A stretch of DNA of 64,000 nucleotides from Caulobacter vibrioides (GTDB lineage: Bacteria; Pseudomonadota; Alphaproteobacteria; Caulobacterales; Caulobacteraceae). This document shows positions 39,674-49,186 of the stretch, in pieces. Numbering within the stretch: the stretch's first letter is position 1; each line of letters starts with the position of its first letter. The position numbers were made by a program, and so were the translations under genes. The notes under the pieces were generated by a model. That model saw nothing but the letters and a program-made list of their open reading frames with translations, searched no databases and was not told the origin of the DNA. The DNA is taken from positions 62,001-126,000 of the forward strand of contig NZ_PJRR01000008.1 of assembly GCF_002858865.1 (NCBI RefSeq). The letters are read 5' to 3'.

Positions 39674-40051
39674 TCAGGTTCGTGGCGCGATGGGGTTGGC
39701 CACGACGATCCGATCCCGCGCCGAAAGACCAAGGTCCACGTAGCTGAATGACAGCGTCGCCTCCCCCTTGGCCCCGCGACAGGTCTCCAGCCGCCGACGC
39801 GCAAAGGCGACCACCGCGCGGCCCCGATCGCGATCGACCCGAAACACGAAATCAGACTTCGCCGCGCAGCCTTGGGATCGCACGCGGATCGACAACCCCT
39901 CGCGGCCAGGCGTCACGGACAGCAGGGGTTCAAGTTCCGGCCAGGTCTCGCCAGGTTCGGGCGTCGATAAGGTCGGCAGGGTCGCGCAGCCCGCCAGCGA
40001 GAGGGCGGCGAGCGTCCACATGAAAACTCTGCGTGAAGGCACGCCGCTCAC
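39674..40051 (-). CDS. Lipoprotein, paralogue of the protein at 42453
   Basis: 125 residues from GTG 40051 (or ATG 40021). The signal ends in the lipobox LAGC (Cys at about 22 of the long form), so it is a membrane-anchored envelope protein. The mature domain shares a spaced pattern with the 42453-42833 protein: RVxSxGC, DF, F.R.R...CR, and a final NP...P. Two cysteines (in QGC and ETCR) lie at matching places and could form a disulfide. No known family recognised. htpX is encoded just upstream on the same strand. Confidence 0.65.
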   Translation of the reverse strand: MSGVPSRRVFMWTLAALSLAGCATLPTLSTPEPGETWPELEPLLSVTPGREGLSIRVRSQGCAAKSDFVFRVDRDRGRAVVAFARRRLETCRGAKGEATLSFSYVDLGLSARDRIVVANPIAPRT

Positions 40052-40118
40052 CGATCCTCAAAGCGCATGATCCGCCTTGAGGATCGCAGCAGCGCAGCGC
40101 GCTGACCAGAGGCCCAGA

Positions 40119-41069
40119 TCAGCTCCAGGGGCCGCCGCGCTCGCCGCTCAGCGGCACGCTGGACGACGTCGTCGCCGCCATAACCGGGCGACGCGCGCCC
40201 CGCTCCACGCCCAGGCGCATCAGGGCCTCGACGCGGTTGTGGGTCGCCGGGTGGGTCGAGAACAGGTTGTCAGCGCCCTTCCCGGCCAGCGGGTTGATGA
40301 TGAACATGTGGGCGGTGGCCGGATTGCGCTCGGCCTGGACGTTCTCATAGCCGCCGCGGGCATAGGCCTCGATCTTCTGCAGCGCGCGGGCCAGAGACTC
40401 AGAGTCGCCGGCGATCTGCGCGCCGATGCGGTCGGCTTCGTACTCGCGCGCGCGGCTGATGGCCATCTGCACCAGCATGGCCGCGATCGGCGCCAGGATG
40501 GCGATCAGGATCGCGCCGATCATGCCGCCCAGGCCGCCGCCGTTGCCCTCTTCGTCGCGCGAACCGCCGAAGAAGAAGGCGAAGTTGGCCAGGGCCGAGA
40601 TCGCGCCGGCGATGGTCGCCGTCACGGTCATGACCAGGGTGTCGCGGTTCTTCACGTGGGCCAGCTCGTGGGCCATGACGCCACGGATCTCCTCGCGCGT
40701 CAGAAGCTGCAGCAGGCCGGTGCTGGCGGCCACGGCGGCGTGATCGGGGTCACGGCCGGTGGCGAAGGCGTTAGGCTGGGCGCTGTCGATGACCGTGATG
40801 CGCGGACGCGGCAGGCCGGCCGAGCGGGCCATCTCGACCGTGTCGATCACATAGTTGCGGATCAGCGGCTCGGGATGGCTCTCGTCGACCTCGACCGCGC
40901 CATAGGTCCGCAGCACGATCTTGTCGGCGTTCCAGTACGAGAACGCGTTCATGGCCAGGGCGAAGACCAGCGCGATCATCATGCCGGTGGCGCCGCCGAT
41001 CAGGAAGCCCGCGCCCATGAACAGGGCCGTCAGGCCCGCCAGCAGCGTGTAGGTCTTGAAGTGGTTCAT
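40119..41069 (-). CDS. htpX: Membrane zinc protease HtpX (M48)
   Basis: 316 residues. Zinc motif H134-E-L-A-H138 in [11 protein letters not shown], with the third ligand Glu211 in EYEADR. Four hydrophobic segments: two at the N-terminus (about 5-45) and two after the motif (about 147-170, 180-205). HtpX degrades damaged inner-membrane proteins. The C-terminal 25 residues are Ser/Gly/Arg-rich. It follows the zinc-ribbon gene by 9 bases. Confidence 0.94.
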   Translation of the reverse strand: MNHFKTYTLLAGLTALFMGAGFLIGGATGMMIALVFALAMNAFSYWNADKIVLRTYGAVEVDESHPEPLIRNYVIDTVEMARSAGLPRPRITVIDSAQPNAFATGRDPDHAAVAASTGLLQLLTREEIRGVMAHELAHVKNRDTLVMTVTATIAGAISALANFAFFFGGSRDEEGNGGGLGGMIGAILIAILAPIAAMLVQMAISRAREYEADRIGAQIAGDSESLARALQKIEAYARGGYENVQAERNPATAHMFIINPLAGKGADNLFSTHPATHNRVEALMRLGVERGARRPVMAATTSSSVPLSGERGGPWS

Positions 41070-41078
41070 CGTCTTTCG

Positions 41079-41399
41079 TCAGTCGAAGATGTCGAACAGG
41101 TCGAAACGCTTCTTCTTGTGGTGGCCATAGGAGCCCTGGCGACGGTAGTCGTCGTCGTCGTGGCGCTTTCCGCTATGCCCATGCCCATGCCCGTGGTCAT
41201 GGTGATGATCGGGCCGGCTGTAGGGCTTGGGCTGGCCATAGACCGCCTGGGTCTCGTCACGCTCCATCGCCATCAGCTTCTCAAGCTCGCCCCGGTCCAG
41301 CCAGACACCCCGGCAGCGCGGGCACATGTCGAACTCGACGTTAGAGCGCTGCACGGACTGCATCGAAGCGTCGCAGTTGGGGCACATCAGAAGCGGCAT
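41079..41399 (-). CDS. TFIIB-type zinc-ribbon protein with His-rich tail
   Basis: 106 residues. The N-terminal zinc ribbon has CPNC (residues 6-9) and CPRC (26-29) with GVWLDRGELEKL. Residues about 63-80 are a His/Asp/Gly tract (DHHHDHGHGHGH), a probable metal-binding tail, followed by RHDDDD and a Lys-rich end. It is co-transcribed with htpX. Function unknown; a role in zinc supply to the protease is only inference. Confidence 0.8.
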   Translation of the reverse strand: MPLLMCPNCDASMQSVQRSNVEFDMCPRCRGVWLDRGELEKLMAMERDETQAVYGQPKPYSRPDHHHDHGHGHGHSGKRHDDDDYRRQGSYGHHKKKRFDLFDIFD

Positions 41400-41428
41400 A
41401 GGAACCTCCGGTCCAAAAAAGGATGCTC

Positions 41429-41502
41429 GGGTGTCCTCGATGCGAGGCGGCGCCTTTTGGGGAGGGGGGCTAGGCGGCCGGACCCAGACATCGAGAACAC
41501 CC
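41429..41502. repeat. Imperfect inverted repeat between rpsD and zinc-ribbon gene
   Basis: GGGTGTCCTCGATG (41429-41442) pairs with CATCGAGAACACCC (41489-41502), 13 of 14 bases. Confidence 0.6.
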
Positions 41503-41608
41503 GATGCGGTCCGACATCACAAGCGCTTGCATCGCTCGCCAGAGGGGCCCGGTCCCGCTGAACCGCAATTAGGCGCCCGCGCGATCCGGTTCAAGGCCTT
41601 GGCGCAAC

Positions 41609-41638
41609 AAAAAAGGCCCCGGATCGCTCCGGGGCCTT
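41609..41638 (-). terminator. Rho-independent terminator of rpsD
   Basis: GGCCCCGGA (41615-41623) pairs with TCCGGGGCC (41628-41636). The A-run at 41609-41614 gives the T-run for the leftward transcript, 26 bases beyond the rpsD stop. Confidence 0.88.
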
Positions 41639-41663
41639 CTCCGTATCGGTTCGGATCCGACGC

Positions 41664-42281
41664 TTACGAAGCGTAGAATTCGACGACGAGGTTCGGTTCC
41701 ATCTTCACCGGATACGGAACTTCCGAGAGTTCCGGAGCGCGGACGAAGGTGGCCGACAGGCTCTTGGCGTCGACCGAGACGTACTCGGCGAAGTCACGCT
41801 CGTTCGAGGCGACGGCTTCGAGGACCAGAGCCATGTTGCGCGACTTTTCGCGGACCTGGATCACGTCGCCGGCCTTGCAGCGGTACGACGGGATGTTCAC
41901 GCGCTTGCCGTTCACGGTCACGTGGCCGTGGTTCACGAACTGGCGGGCGGCGAACACGGTCGGCACGAACTTGGCGCGATAGACGATGGCGTCCAGGCGC
42001 GACTCGAGCAGAGCGATCAGGTTCTCCGAGGTGTTACCCTTGCGACGGGCGGCTTCCTCGTAGGTGCGCGAGAATTGCTTCTCGGTCAGGTTACCGTAGT
42101 AGCCCTTCAGCTTTTGCTTGGCGCGCAGTTGCAGACCGAAGTCCGAAACCTTGCTCTTGCGGCGCTGGCCGTGCTGGCCGGGACCGTACGAGCGCGAGTT
42201 GACCGGGGACTTCGGACGGCCCCACAGGTTTTCACCCATGCGGCGGTCGATCTTGTACTTGGCGCTATGGCGCTTCGACAT
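41664..42281 (-). CDS. rpsD: 30S ribosomal protein S4
   Basis: 205 residues from ATG 42281. It opens [21 protein letters not shown], with [25 protein letters not shown] and an S4 RNA-binding domain ([30 protein letters not shown]). S4 binds 16S rRNA early in small-subunit assembly. Here it is a lone gene, as in other caulobacters, and not part of an alpha-operon. The upstream extension to 42335 has no family sequence. Confidence 0.97.
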   Translation of the reverse strand: MSKRHSAKYKIDRRMGENLWGRPKSPVNSRSYGPGQHGQRRKSKVSDFGLQLRAKQKLKGYYGNLTEKQFSRTYEEAARRKGNTSENLIALLESRLDAIVYRAKFVPTVFAARQFVNHGHVTVNGKRVNIPSYRCKAGDVIQVREKSRNMALVLEAVASNERDFAEYVSVDAKSLSATFVRAPELSEVPYPVKMEPNLVVEFYAS

Positions 42282-42452
42282 AGTCAGTCTTTCAAAACGA
42301 TCCGGGCCGGCTCCCCTTTCGGGGCGCGATCGCAACGGCGGCTTCGGGTCAATCCGTCATAAGGTCATCGCGCCGCGCGGCGAGCCGGCGGCTTGAAGGC
42401 GCGGTTTATGGGGGAGCGGCGGCGGAGAGTCAATCTTCCGCCGCCCTTGGGC

Positions 42453-42833
42453 TTACGGCCGCACCAGCGGGTTGCGCACGCGGATCTTGCCGCCGCGCTC
42501 GACGCCGAACGCGTCCAGCGGATAGCGCAGCTCCACCCCCTCGGCGATCAGGGCGCGGCAGTTGTCGGGGCGCTTGCGCACGAACGAGAAGCTGGTCAGG
42601 CCATCGCGGCGCTGGGTCTCGACCGAGAAGTCCTCCTGGCGCGTGCAACCGTTGGAGCTGACACGCACCACCAGATCGGCGCCGTCGACCCGCGCGGCCA
42701 TGAGGGGGTCAAGCGGCTGGCCGCTTCCCTGCACTGTCACCGGCTCATGCCGGACGTCGTCGGCGTCGATGATCACACAGGCCGAGGTGCTCAGGCCCAG
42801 GGCGATGACGGCGGCGATCGATGCGAGTTTCAT
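42453..42833 (-). CDS. Exported/lipoprotein, paralogue of the protein at 39674
   Basis: 126 residues. Signal sequence MKLASIAAVIALGLSTSAC with a lipobox-like LSTSAC (Cys19). The mature part shows RVSSNGCTRQEDF, SFVRKRPDNCR and IRVRNPLVRP, aligned with the 39674-40051 protein, including the two cysteines. No known family recognised. It lies beyond rpsD from its paralogue, 2.4 kb away, which suggests an old local duplication. Confidence 0.65.
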   Translation of the reverse strand: MKLASIAAVIALGLSTSACVIIDADDVRHEPVTVQGSGQPLDPLMAARVDGADLVVRVSSNGCTRQEDFSVETQRRDGLTSFSFVRKRPDNCRALIAEGVELRYPLDAFGVERGGKIRVRNPLVRP

Positions 42834-42912
42834 GCTGGTGTCCCCTCTTTTTGGTCAGCTTGACCGTGAGAGGACCGCTCGCCGCCTGAACCCAGGATGA
42901 ATTACGAAAAAG

Positions 42913-43179
42913 TCACAACCGGGCGGCGTGCCGGATGCGGACGATATGCACCAGATCGTCAGCCACATAGTAGCGGATCACATAGGGCGGAACGACGACC
43001 AACTCCCGGAGCGTCGCTGTTGCCAGGCGGCCGCGCTCGGGATGCTCCGCTAGGCTGTCAGCAGCGGTCTTGAGCCGTAGAGCCATGCGCTGGGCCGCGA
43101 GCGGGCTGAATTGGCCAATATAGTCGCGGATAGCCGTCAGATCGGCCAGCGCACGCCAAGTCCAGACTACTTGCGCCAC
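42913..43179 (-). CDS. RelE/ParE-family toxin
   Basis: 88 residues from GTG 43179. The RelE/ParE fold is recognisable: VVWTWRALADLTAIRDYIGQ, TAADSLAEHPERGRLA, LRELVVVPPYVIRYYVAD and VHIVRIRHAARL. Its start overlaps the antitoxin gene by 13 bases, the usual antitoxin-first coupled arrangement. ParE members poison gyrase and RelE members cut mRNA at the ribosome; sequence alone does not decide which. Confidence 0.85.
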   Translation of the reverse strand: MAQVVWTWRALADLTAIRDYIGQFSPLAAQRMALRLKTAADSLAEHPERGRLATATLRELVVVPPYVIRYYVADDLVHIVRIRHAARL

Positions 43180-43343
43180 GTCTCGGGCGCGGGCTTTTCT
43201 TCGGGCGTCCCCCAAGTGTCGAGCCAGGCGGAGACCTCTTCGTGGGGCACAACGCGGCCGGCTGCTATGTCAGCCATGCCTTCCGCATCGGCGGCCTCTT
43301 CGGCTTCCGCGTCAATCTCGAAGATGGACGGCTCGGGGACCAT
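43167..43343 (-). CDS. Antitoxin of the RelE/ParE pair
   Basis: 58 residues from ATG 43343. Acidic N-terminal half (IFEIDAEAEEAADAEGMADI) with GRVVPHEEVSAWLDTWGT and EEKPAPETWRK at the end. This matches small antitoxins of Caulobacter ParDE/RelBE loci. It precedes and overlaps the toxin gene, and as usual should bind its own promoter and mask the toxin. Confidence 0.75.
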   Translation of the reverse strand: MVPEPSIFEIDAEAEEAADAEGMADIAAGRVVPHEEVSAWLDTWGTPEEKPAPETWRK

Positions 43344-43390
43344 GAGACGAGCATAGCATATCGCCATACCCTCTCAATGCCGCCCCGGGG

Positions 43391-44224
43391 TCACAGCCTT
43401 TGAGCGTGAAACGCCAGGTGATCGCCGATGAAGGTCGAGATGAAGAAGTAGCTGTGGTCATAGCCGTCCTGTCGGCGGACCGTGACCTTGCGGCCGGCCT
43501 TGGCGGCGGCGGCTTCGATCAGCTGCGGCTTCAGCTGGTTTTCCAGGAAGCTGTCGGCCAGGCCCTGGTCGATCAGGATGTCGTCGAACCCAGCGCCCCT
43601 GCCGTCCTCGATCAGAGCGCAGGCGTCGTAGGGACGCCAGGCGGCGCGGTCGGGTCCGAGATAGGCGCTCAGCGCCTTGTCGCCCCACGGGCAGTTCAGC
43701 GGCGAGACGATGGGCGAAAACGCGCTGACCGACTTGAAGAGCTCGGGGTGCTTGAGCGCGATGGTCAGGGCGCCATGGCCGCCCATCGAGTGTCCGAAAA
43801 CCCCCTTGCGCGCGCCGTCCAGCGGGAAGGCGCCCTCGACGGCCGCCAGAAGATCGCCGGTGACGTAGGAATGCATCATGAAGTGCGGCGCCCACGGCGC
43901 CTGGGTGGCGTCGACATAGAAGCCCGCCCCCTGCCCCAGGTCATAGGCCGGATCGTCGGCGACGCCTTCCCCGCGCGGAGACGTATCAGGCGCGACGATC
44001 GCGATCCCGTGCTTGGCCGCGTGTTCGTAGACCCCCGACTTCACCGTGAAATTGTCCTCGGTGCAGGTCAGGCCCGACAGCCAGACGAGGTACGGGAAAG
44101 GGCCCTGCCCGTCCGGAACCCACACCGTGAACTTCATCGGCGTGCCGGTGCTGGTGCTGTCGTGGCGGCAATAGCGGAGGGTTCCGCCGTGGACGCGGTG
44201 GGTGGAGAGGGTTTCGACGGTCAT
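43391..44224 (-). CDS. fghA: S-formylglutathione hydrolase
   Basis: 277 residues, alpha/beta-hydrolase. Nucleophile Ser146 in FGHSMGGHGA; LSGLTCTEDNF and YDHSYFFISTFI (the catalytic His) are family sequence. It releases formate and glutathione from S-formylglutathione, the second step of glutathione-dependent formaldehyde oxidation; the first enzyme is encoded just upstream (44373-45482). The two genes are separated by a repeat. Confidence 0.94.
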   Translation of the reverse strand: MTVETLSTHRVHGGTLRYCRHDSTSTGTPMKFTVWVPDGQGPFPYLVWLSGLTCTEDNFTVKSGVYEHAAKHGIAIVAPDTSPRGEGVADDPAYDLGQGAGFYVDATQAPWAPHFMMHSYVTGDLLAAVEGAFPLDGARKGVFGHSMGGHGALTIALKHPELFKSVSAFSPIVSPLNCPWGDKALSAYLGPDRAAWRPYDACALIEDGRGAGFDDILIDQGLADSFLENQLKPQLIEAAAAKAGRKVTVRRQDGYDHSYFFISTFIGDHLAFHAQRL

Positions 44225-44240
44225 GGGCTTGCTCGATCGT

Positions 44241-44363
44241 TCCTTCTCCCCTTGCGGGAGAAGGTGGCCTGCGAAGCAGGTCGGATGAGGGGTCTCTCAG
44301 AACCGTCCGCGAAACCCCTCATCCGTCGCCTGCGGCGACACCTTCTCCCGCAAGGGGAGAAGG
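44241..44363. repeat. Inverted repeat between formaldehyde genes
   Basis: CCTTCTCCCCTTGCGGGAG on the left mirrors CTCCCGCAAGGGGAGAAGG on the right. Inner CGGATGAGGGGT/ACCCCTCATCCG arms also pair. Confidence 0.85.
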
Positions 44364-44372
44364 GGGAAGTTC

Positions 44373-45482
<1,110 letters not shown>

Positions 45483-45542
45483 CGAGATGTCTCCCTCAGG
45501 GTGTTTCGGCGATCTTGGTACGCCTGTGCGGCCTTGTCGATA

Positions 45543-45580
45543 ATCCCGCACGACGCAAAACATTGTTGCAATAGCGGGAT
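45543..45580. promoter_or_regulatory. Candidate LysR-type binding region
   Basis: ATCCCGC (45543-45549) pairs with GCGGGAT (45574-45580), and inside lies GCAA-N7-TTGC (45555-45569). It lies in the 118-base gap between the divergent frmA and lysR genes, where a LysR regulator would bind. Confidence 0.5.
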
Positions 45581-45600
45581 AGTCAGCGCACCTGTCCGAC

Positions 45601-46479
45601 ATGAGCCGCTGGGACGGGATCGACGAATTCGTGGCGACGGCCGAGGCGGAGAGCTTCTCGCGCGCCGCGCGGAGGCTGGGACTGTCGACCTCCGGCGTCA
45701 GCCGCGCCGTCGCCACGCTGGAGGAGCGGTTGCAGACCCGCCTGCTCTACCGCACCACGCGCCGGGTCAGCCTGACCGACGCCGGGCGTGCATTTCTGGC
45801 CAGGGCGCGACGGCTGATCGCCGAGCGCGACGAGGCCCTGGCCTCGGTCGGCGAGGACGACGGCGATCCGCGCGGCCTGCTGCGGATGACCTGCTCGACG
45901 GCCTATGGCGAGCGCTTCGTGGTTCCGGCGGTGAACCGCTTCATGCTGTCCCACCCCAAGCTGGCCCTCGAGATCGACCTCGACGACGCGGTGCGCGACA
46001 TCGTCAGCGAAGGCTTCGACCTGGCGATCCGTTTTGGTCGGCTGACCGACAGTCGCCTGATCGCCAAGCGCCTGGCCTCGCGCACCCGGCGTCTGTGCGC
46101 GGCCCCGTCCTACCTGACCCGGGCGGGGACGCCGCGCTCGATCGCCGACCTTGCGGGTCACGTCTGCATCCTGGGGGCGGCGGATACCTGGCCGTTCCGC
46201 GACGGCGAACGCGAGATCGCCTTCAAGCCGCAAGGACGCTGGCGCTGCAACAGCGGCCAGGCGGTGCTGGACGCCGCACTCCTGGGATTGGGCGTTTGCC
46301 AGTTGCCGAACTTCTATGTCGACGCGGCCATCAGCGACGGCCGCCTGGTTCCGCTGCTCGAAGCCAACCGGCCTGCGGACGAGGGCGTATGGGCCGTCTA
46401 TCCGCACCTGCGGCTTCTGCCGGCCAAGGTCCGACTGCTGGTCGAGCACCTGGAAGAGGCTCTGAGCGGCCAGGGTTAG
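45601..46479 (+). CDS. LysR-family transcriptional regulator
   Basis: 292 residues. N-terminal winged helix (about 1-60) with [35 protein letters not shown], and a periplasmic-binding-like effector domain (about 88-285). It is divergent from frmA and ends tail to tail with the DUF1254 gene, overlapping by four bases. It may control frmA/fghA, but LysR regulators can also act elsewhere. Confidence 0.92.
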   Translation: MSRWDGIDEFVATAEAESFSRAARRLGLSTSGVSRAVATLEERLQTRLLYRTTRRVSLTDAGRAFLARARRLIAERDEALASVGEDDGDPRGLLRMTCSTAYGERFVVPAVNRFMLSHPKLALEIDLDDAVRDIVSEGFDLAIRFGRLTDSRLIAKRLASRTRRLCAAPSYLTRAGTPRSIADLAGHVCILGAADTWPFRDGEREIAFKPQGRWRCNSGQAVLDAALLGLGVCQLPNFYVDAAISDGRLVPLLEANRPADEGVWAVYPHLRLLPAKVRLLVEHLEEALSGQG

Positions 46480-47762
46480 ACCTTGACGATCGCGGGAAAC
46501 CGGAAGCGCCCGTCCAGCATCTCGGCCTTGGGCAGATAGGCGCGAAGATAGAGGGCGAAGGGACCTGCCGTGGGCGCGGGCAGCCAGTTGGCCGTCTTGT
46601 CGCCGCCCGGATCACTGCGGCCGATCCAGATGTCCAACGACCCGTCGGCATTGCGCTGAAGGCCCTTTGTGCGGTCGCCGATCGTGTAGCGATGGATCGG
46701 GTTGTCGGTGAAGAAGAACTGGCCGTCGGCCGTCGCCTCGTACATCGACAGCGACCAGAAGCCGTCCAGCGGCAATTGCGCCGGTAGGGTCAGGCGATAG
46801 AGGCCCTCGCCCGCGAAGGTTCCAGAGCCATCGTCGCCCGCGGCTTTCAAGTACATGGCCTCGGCCACCGGCAGCGCGCCCAGCCCCTGCAGGGCGACGA
46901 TGGCCCGATAGACATAGTCCTGGCCATAGTCGCCCAGATTGGCGCGTGGAGACGACCAGCCGTTGATGAAGGTCTGCCGCCCCTGGGCCAGAAGGGTGAT
47001 CATCCGCGCCTGCTGGACCCCCGTCGCCGCAGCGGCCTCATCAAAGGGGCCCGCGCCCAGGAAGGCGGCGGTGCGCTTGAGGATCCGCAGGTCGGTCGGC
47101 GGGGCCGGATTGCTGGCCAGCAGCGCGCGCGCCGTGGCGAAGTAGTCGGCGGGCTTGGCGTCGCGCGTGGCGTAGGCGGCGACAGGCGCCCCCGCCGGTC
47201 CCTTGAGGCTGAAGCCGTCCTGCGCCTTGTGGGCGGCCACCAGATCCTCGCCGCCGTCGGTCAGGGCCCGGATCAGGAGCCAGGCATGCGGCGTCGCGAT
47301 CCGCGTGGGATTGGGCCCGCTCGACGCCTGCCCAGGCCCGACCAGGGTGAAGGTCCCACCCTCGCCCCCGACGGTGCGGGTGCTCAGCACGACGTTGTTG
47401 TTGGTGAACATGTCCATCACCGCCACCGAATAGTAGCGCTGGCCCAGCGACGGGATGGTCAGGGTGACGGGCCCCTTGGTCAGGTCCAGGAAGGCCGACG
47501 AGTACAGCGTGTCATTATTGGGCGTGGTCACCCAGCGGGCCTTGTGGTCCGACAGGGTCCGGGTATGGGCCAGGGCGTTGATCGCCGCGCCGGGGTTTTT
47601 CAGCAGCCGCGCCCGCGTCGTGGCCATCTCGATCAGCGGCAGGGCGTAGAGATAGGCCTCCCGCGCCGCCTTGGCGTCGCCCTCGGCGGCCTGGACGGCC
47701 GACACAAGCGCGGGCGAAAGGCCCAGCGCGCCGGCCATGGCCAGCCATTCCCGACGGTTCAT
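46476..47762 (-). CDS. Exported DUF1254/DUF1214 protein
   Basis: 428 residues from ATG 47762. A signal peptide with MNRREWLAMAGALGLS (a twin-arginine-like RR) ends near VQA. An N-terminal DUF1254 part has WVTTPNNDTLYSSAFLDLTKGP and YYSVAVMDMFTNNN. The C-terminal DUF1214 part has LPLDGFWSLSMYEATADGQFFFTDNPIHRYTIGDR. Family function is unknown. The leader carries AACAAATGTT, the core of the motif before the two MFS genes. Confidence 0.82.
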   Translation of the reverse strand: MNRREWLAMAGALGLSPALVSAVQAAEGDAKAAREAYLYALPLIEMATTRARLLKNPGAAINALAHTRTLSDHKARWVTTPNNDTLYSSAFLDLTKGPVTLTIPSLGQRYYSVAVMDMFTNNNVVLSTRTVGGEGGTFTLVGPGQASSGPNPTRIATPHAWLLIRALTDGGEDLVAAHKAQDGFSLKGPAGAPVAAYATRDAKPADYFATARALLASNPAPPTDLRILKRTAAFLGAGPFDEAAAATGVQQARMITLLAQGRQTFINGWSSPRANLGDYGQDYVYRAIVALQGLGALPVAEAMYLKAAGDDGSGTFAGEGLYRLTLPAQLPLDGFWSLSMYEATADGQFFFTDNPIHRYTIGDRTKGLQRNADGSLDIWIGRSDPGGDKTANWLPAPTAGPFALYLRAYLPKAEMLDGRFRFPAIVKV

Positions 47763-47774
47763 TCCGCCCTCCCC

Positions 47775-47784
47775 AACATTTGTT
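47775..47784 (-). promoter_or_regulatory. Third copy of the AACAAATGTT core
   Basis: AACAAATGTT on the minus strand, 12 bases before the DUF1254 start codon. It matches the core of the 18-bp motif at 19142 and 20690. Short, so possibly chance. Confidence 0.25.
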
Positions 47785-47843
47785 TGAGAGCAGTTGAACG
47801 CGGGACGTCGCACGGCGCAAGCGCCGTGCGACGCTGTTTGGGT

Positions 47844-48260
47844 TCAGGCGGCGTGCGAGAAGCGCGCGGCGTGGACGGCGGTTTCCAGGGTGATGATCGT
47901 GGCGTCCACCCGGTCGTGGGCGTCCGAGCCGGTCACCTTCTTGGCGGCGGCGGGCGACAGAGCCTCGCGCAGGTGGCCCAGGGCGCGCGGCGGCGCGATC
48001 AGGATCACCTGGTCGATGCTGTTGTGCGAGATCACCGCATCAACGCGCTTGGCGATATTGTTCAGAAACGCCTTTTCGGCGCGGTCGTGAGCGTCGCCGC
48101 TGTGGGTGATGTGGCTGGGCGCGCCGTGGTCGTGGTGCTCCTTGACGTCCGCAAGCCACTCGGGGCGGTCATGCAGCGGTCCGTCGATGCGACGCTGCTC
48201 CAGCAGTCGCGCGCGGCGGCCGTCGGCGACAACGACCAGGGTGATGGCGTCGGGGTTCAT
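47844..48260 (-). CDS. Host-attachment-family protein
   Basis: 138 residues. Matches the family named for proteins needed for attachment to host cells (Host_attach), with TLVVVADGRRARLLEQRR, FLNNIAKRVDAVI and LILIAPPRALGHLREAL-like segments. It is related to bacterial eRF1-like (baeRF) proteins. No signal peptide, so cytosolic. The exact role is unknown. A stand-alone gene between DUF1254 and the RNA methyltransferase gene. Confidence 0.75.
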   Translation of the reverse strand: MNPDAITLVVVADGRRARLLEQRRIDGPLHDRPEWLADVKEHHDHGAPSHITHSGDAHDRAEKAFLNNIAKRVDAVISHNSIDQVILIAPPRALGHLREALSPAAAKKVTGSDAHDRVDATIITLETAVHAARFSHAA

Positions 48261-48352
48261 GGCAGGCTCCTTGCTGGATCACGAGCCTGACGGTGCGCCC
48301 GGAAAGACCGCGCGCGGATGATCGAGGTCAAAATCCGCGAGGCGGCGCGCCC

Positions 48353-49144
48353 TTAAGGAGCCTCTTTCTTGGCCTTCTCGGCGAGCTTGGCCAGCACCCG
48401 GCCACGCCCCTTGCTGAGCGCGGTGATCACGCCCCGGAAGGTGCGGACCTCCTGGTCGCTCAGACGCGCGCGCGCCAAGGGCGCCCGCAGGTTGCGGACC
48501 ATCGACGGCTTCTTCTCGGGCGGATGGTAGAAGCCGGCCTTCTCAAGCTCGTCCTCCAGGTGCCCATAGAGACCCAGCAGCGCGGCCTGATCGGCGGGCT
48601 CCTCGACGTTCTGCTCGAACTTGCGCCAGGGACGGTCGTCCTGGGTCATCTTCCATTCGTAGGCGTTGATCGACACCGCCTGGGCCAGGTTCAGCGAGCG
48701 GAAGCGCTCGTCGATCGGGATCGAGACGATGGCTTGGCACAGGGCGATGTCATGGGTCTCCAAGCCGGCCCGCTCGCCGCCGAACAGCAGGCCGACGGCG
48801 CGCCCCTGGGCCACCTCTTCGGCCAGGTGGCCGGCGCTTTCACGCGGCGTGTAGACCGGCAGGCGCGTCTCACGCGGCCGCGCGGTGGTGGCGTAGACCA
48901 GCTTCAGGTCAGCGATCGCCGCCTCGAGCGTGTCGAACACCTTGGCGTCGTCCAGCGGCCAGTGCGCGCCCGAGGCGCTGGCCCACGCGCGCTCCTGAGG
49001 CCAGCCATCGCGAGGCCGAACCAAACGCAAGTCCGACAGGCCGAAATTGGCCATGACCCGGGCCACCGAGCCGATGTTCTCGGCCAGTTGGGGCTCGTTG
49101 AGGATCACGCAGGGCGGAACGGGCTTGGCGGGGGCGTCGGTCAT
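48353..49144 (-). CDS. SPOUT RNA methyltransferase, TrmJ-like
   Basis: 263 residues from ATG 49144. SpoU/TrmH fold: motif 1 NIGSVARVMANFGLSDLRLVRP, motif 2 GLLFGGERAGLETHD and motif 3 IPIDERFRSLNLAQAVSINAYE. It would 2'-O-methylate a tRNA (TrmJ acts at position 32) with S-adenosylmethionine. The C-terminal 80 residues are helical and Lys-rich. The frame upstream of 49144 lacks conserved sequence. Confidence 0.88.
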   Translation of the reverse strand: MTDAPAKPVPPCVILNEPQLAENIGSVARVMANFGLSDLRLVRPRDGWPQERAWASASGAHWPLDDAKVFDTLEAAIADLKLVYATTARPRETRLPVYTPRESAGHLAEEVAQGRAVGLLFGGERAGLETHDIALCQAIVSIPIDERFRSLNLAQAVSINAYEWKMTQDDRPWRKFEQNVEEPADQAALLGLYGHLEDELEKAGFYHPPEKKPSMVRNLRAPLARARLSDQEVRTFRGVITALSKGRGRVLAKLAEKAKKEAP

Positions 49145-49186
49145 GAGCGTCCTTTGCCGTCGACCGGCGGCTGGATGCAAGCGCTT

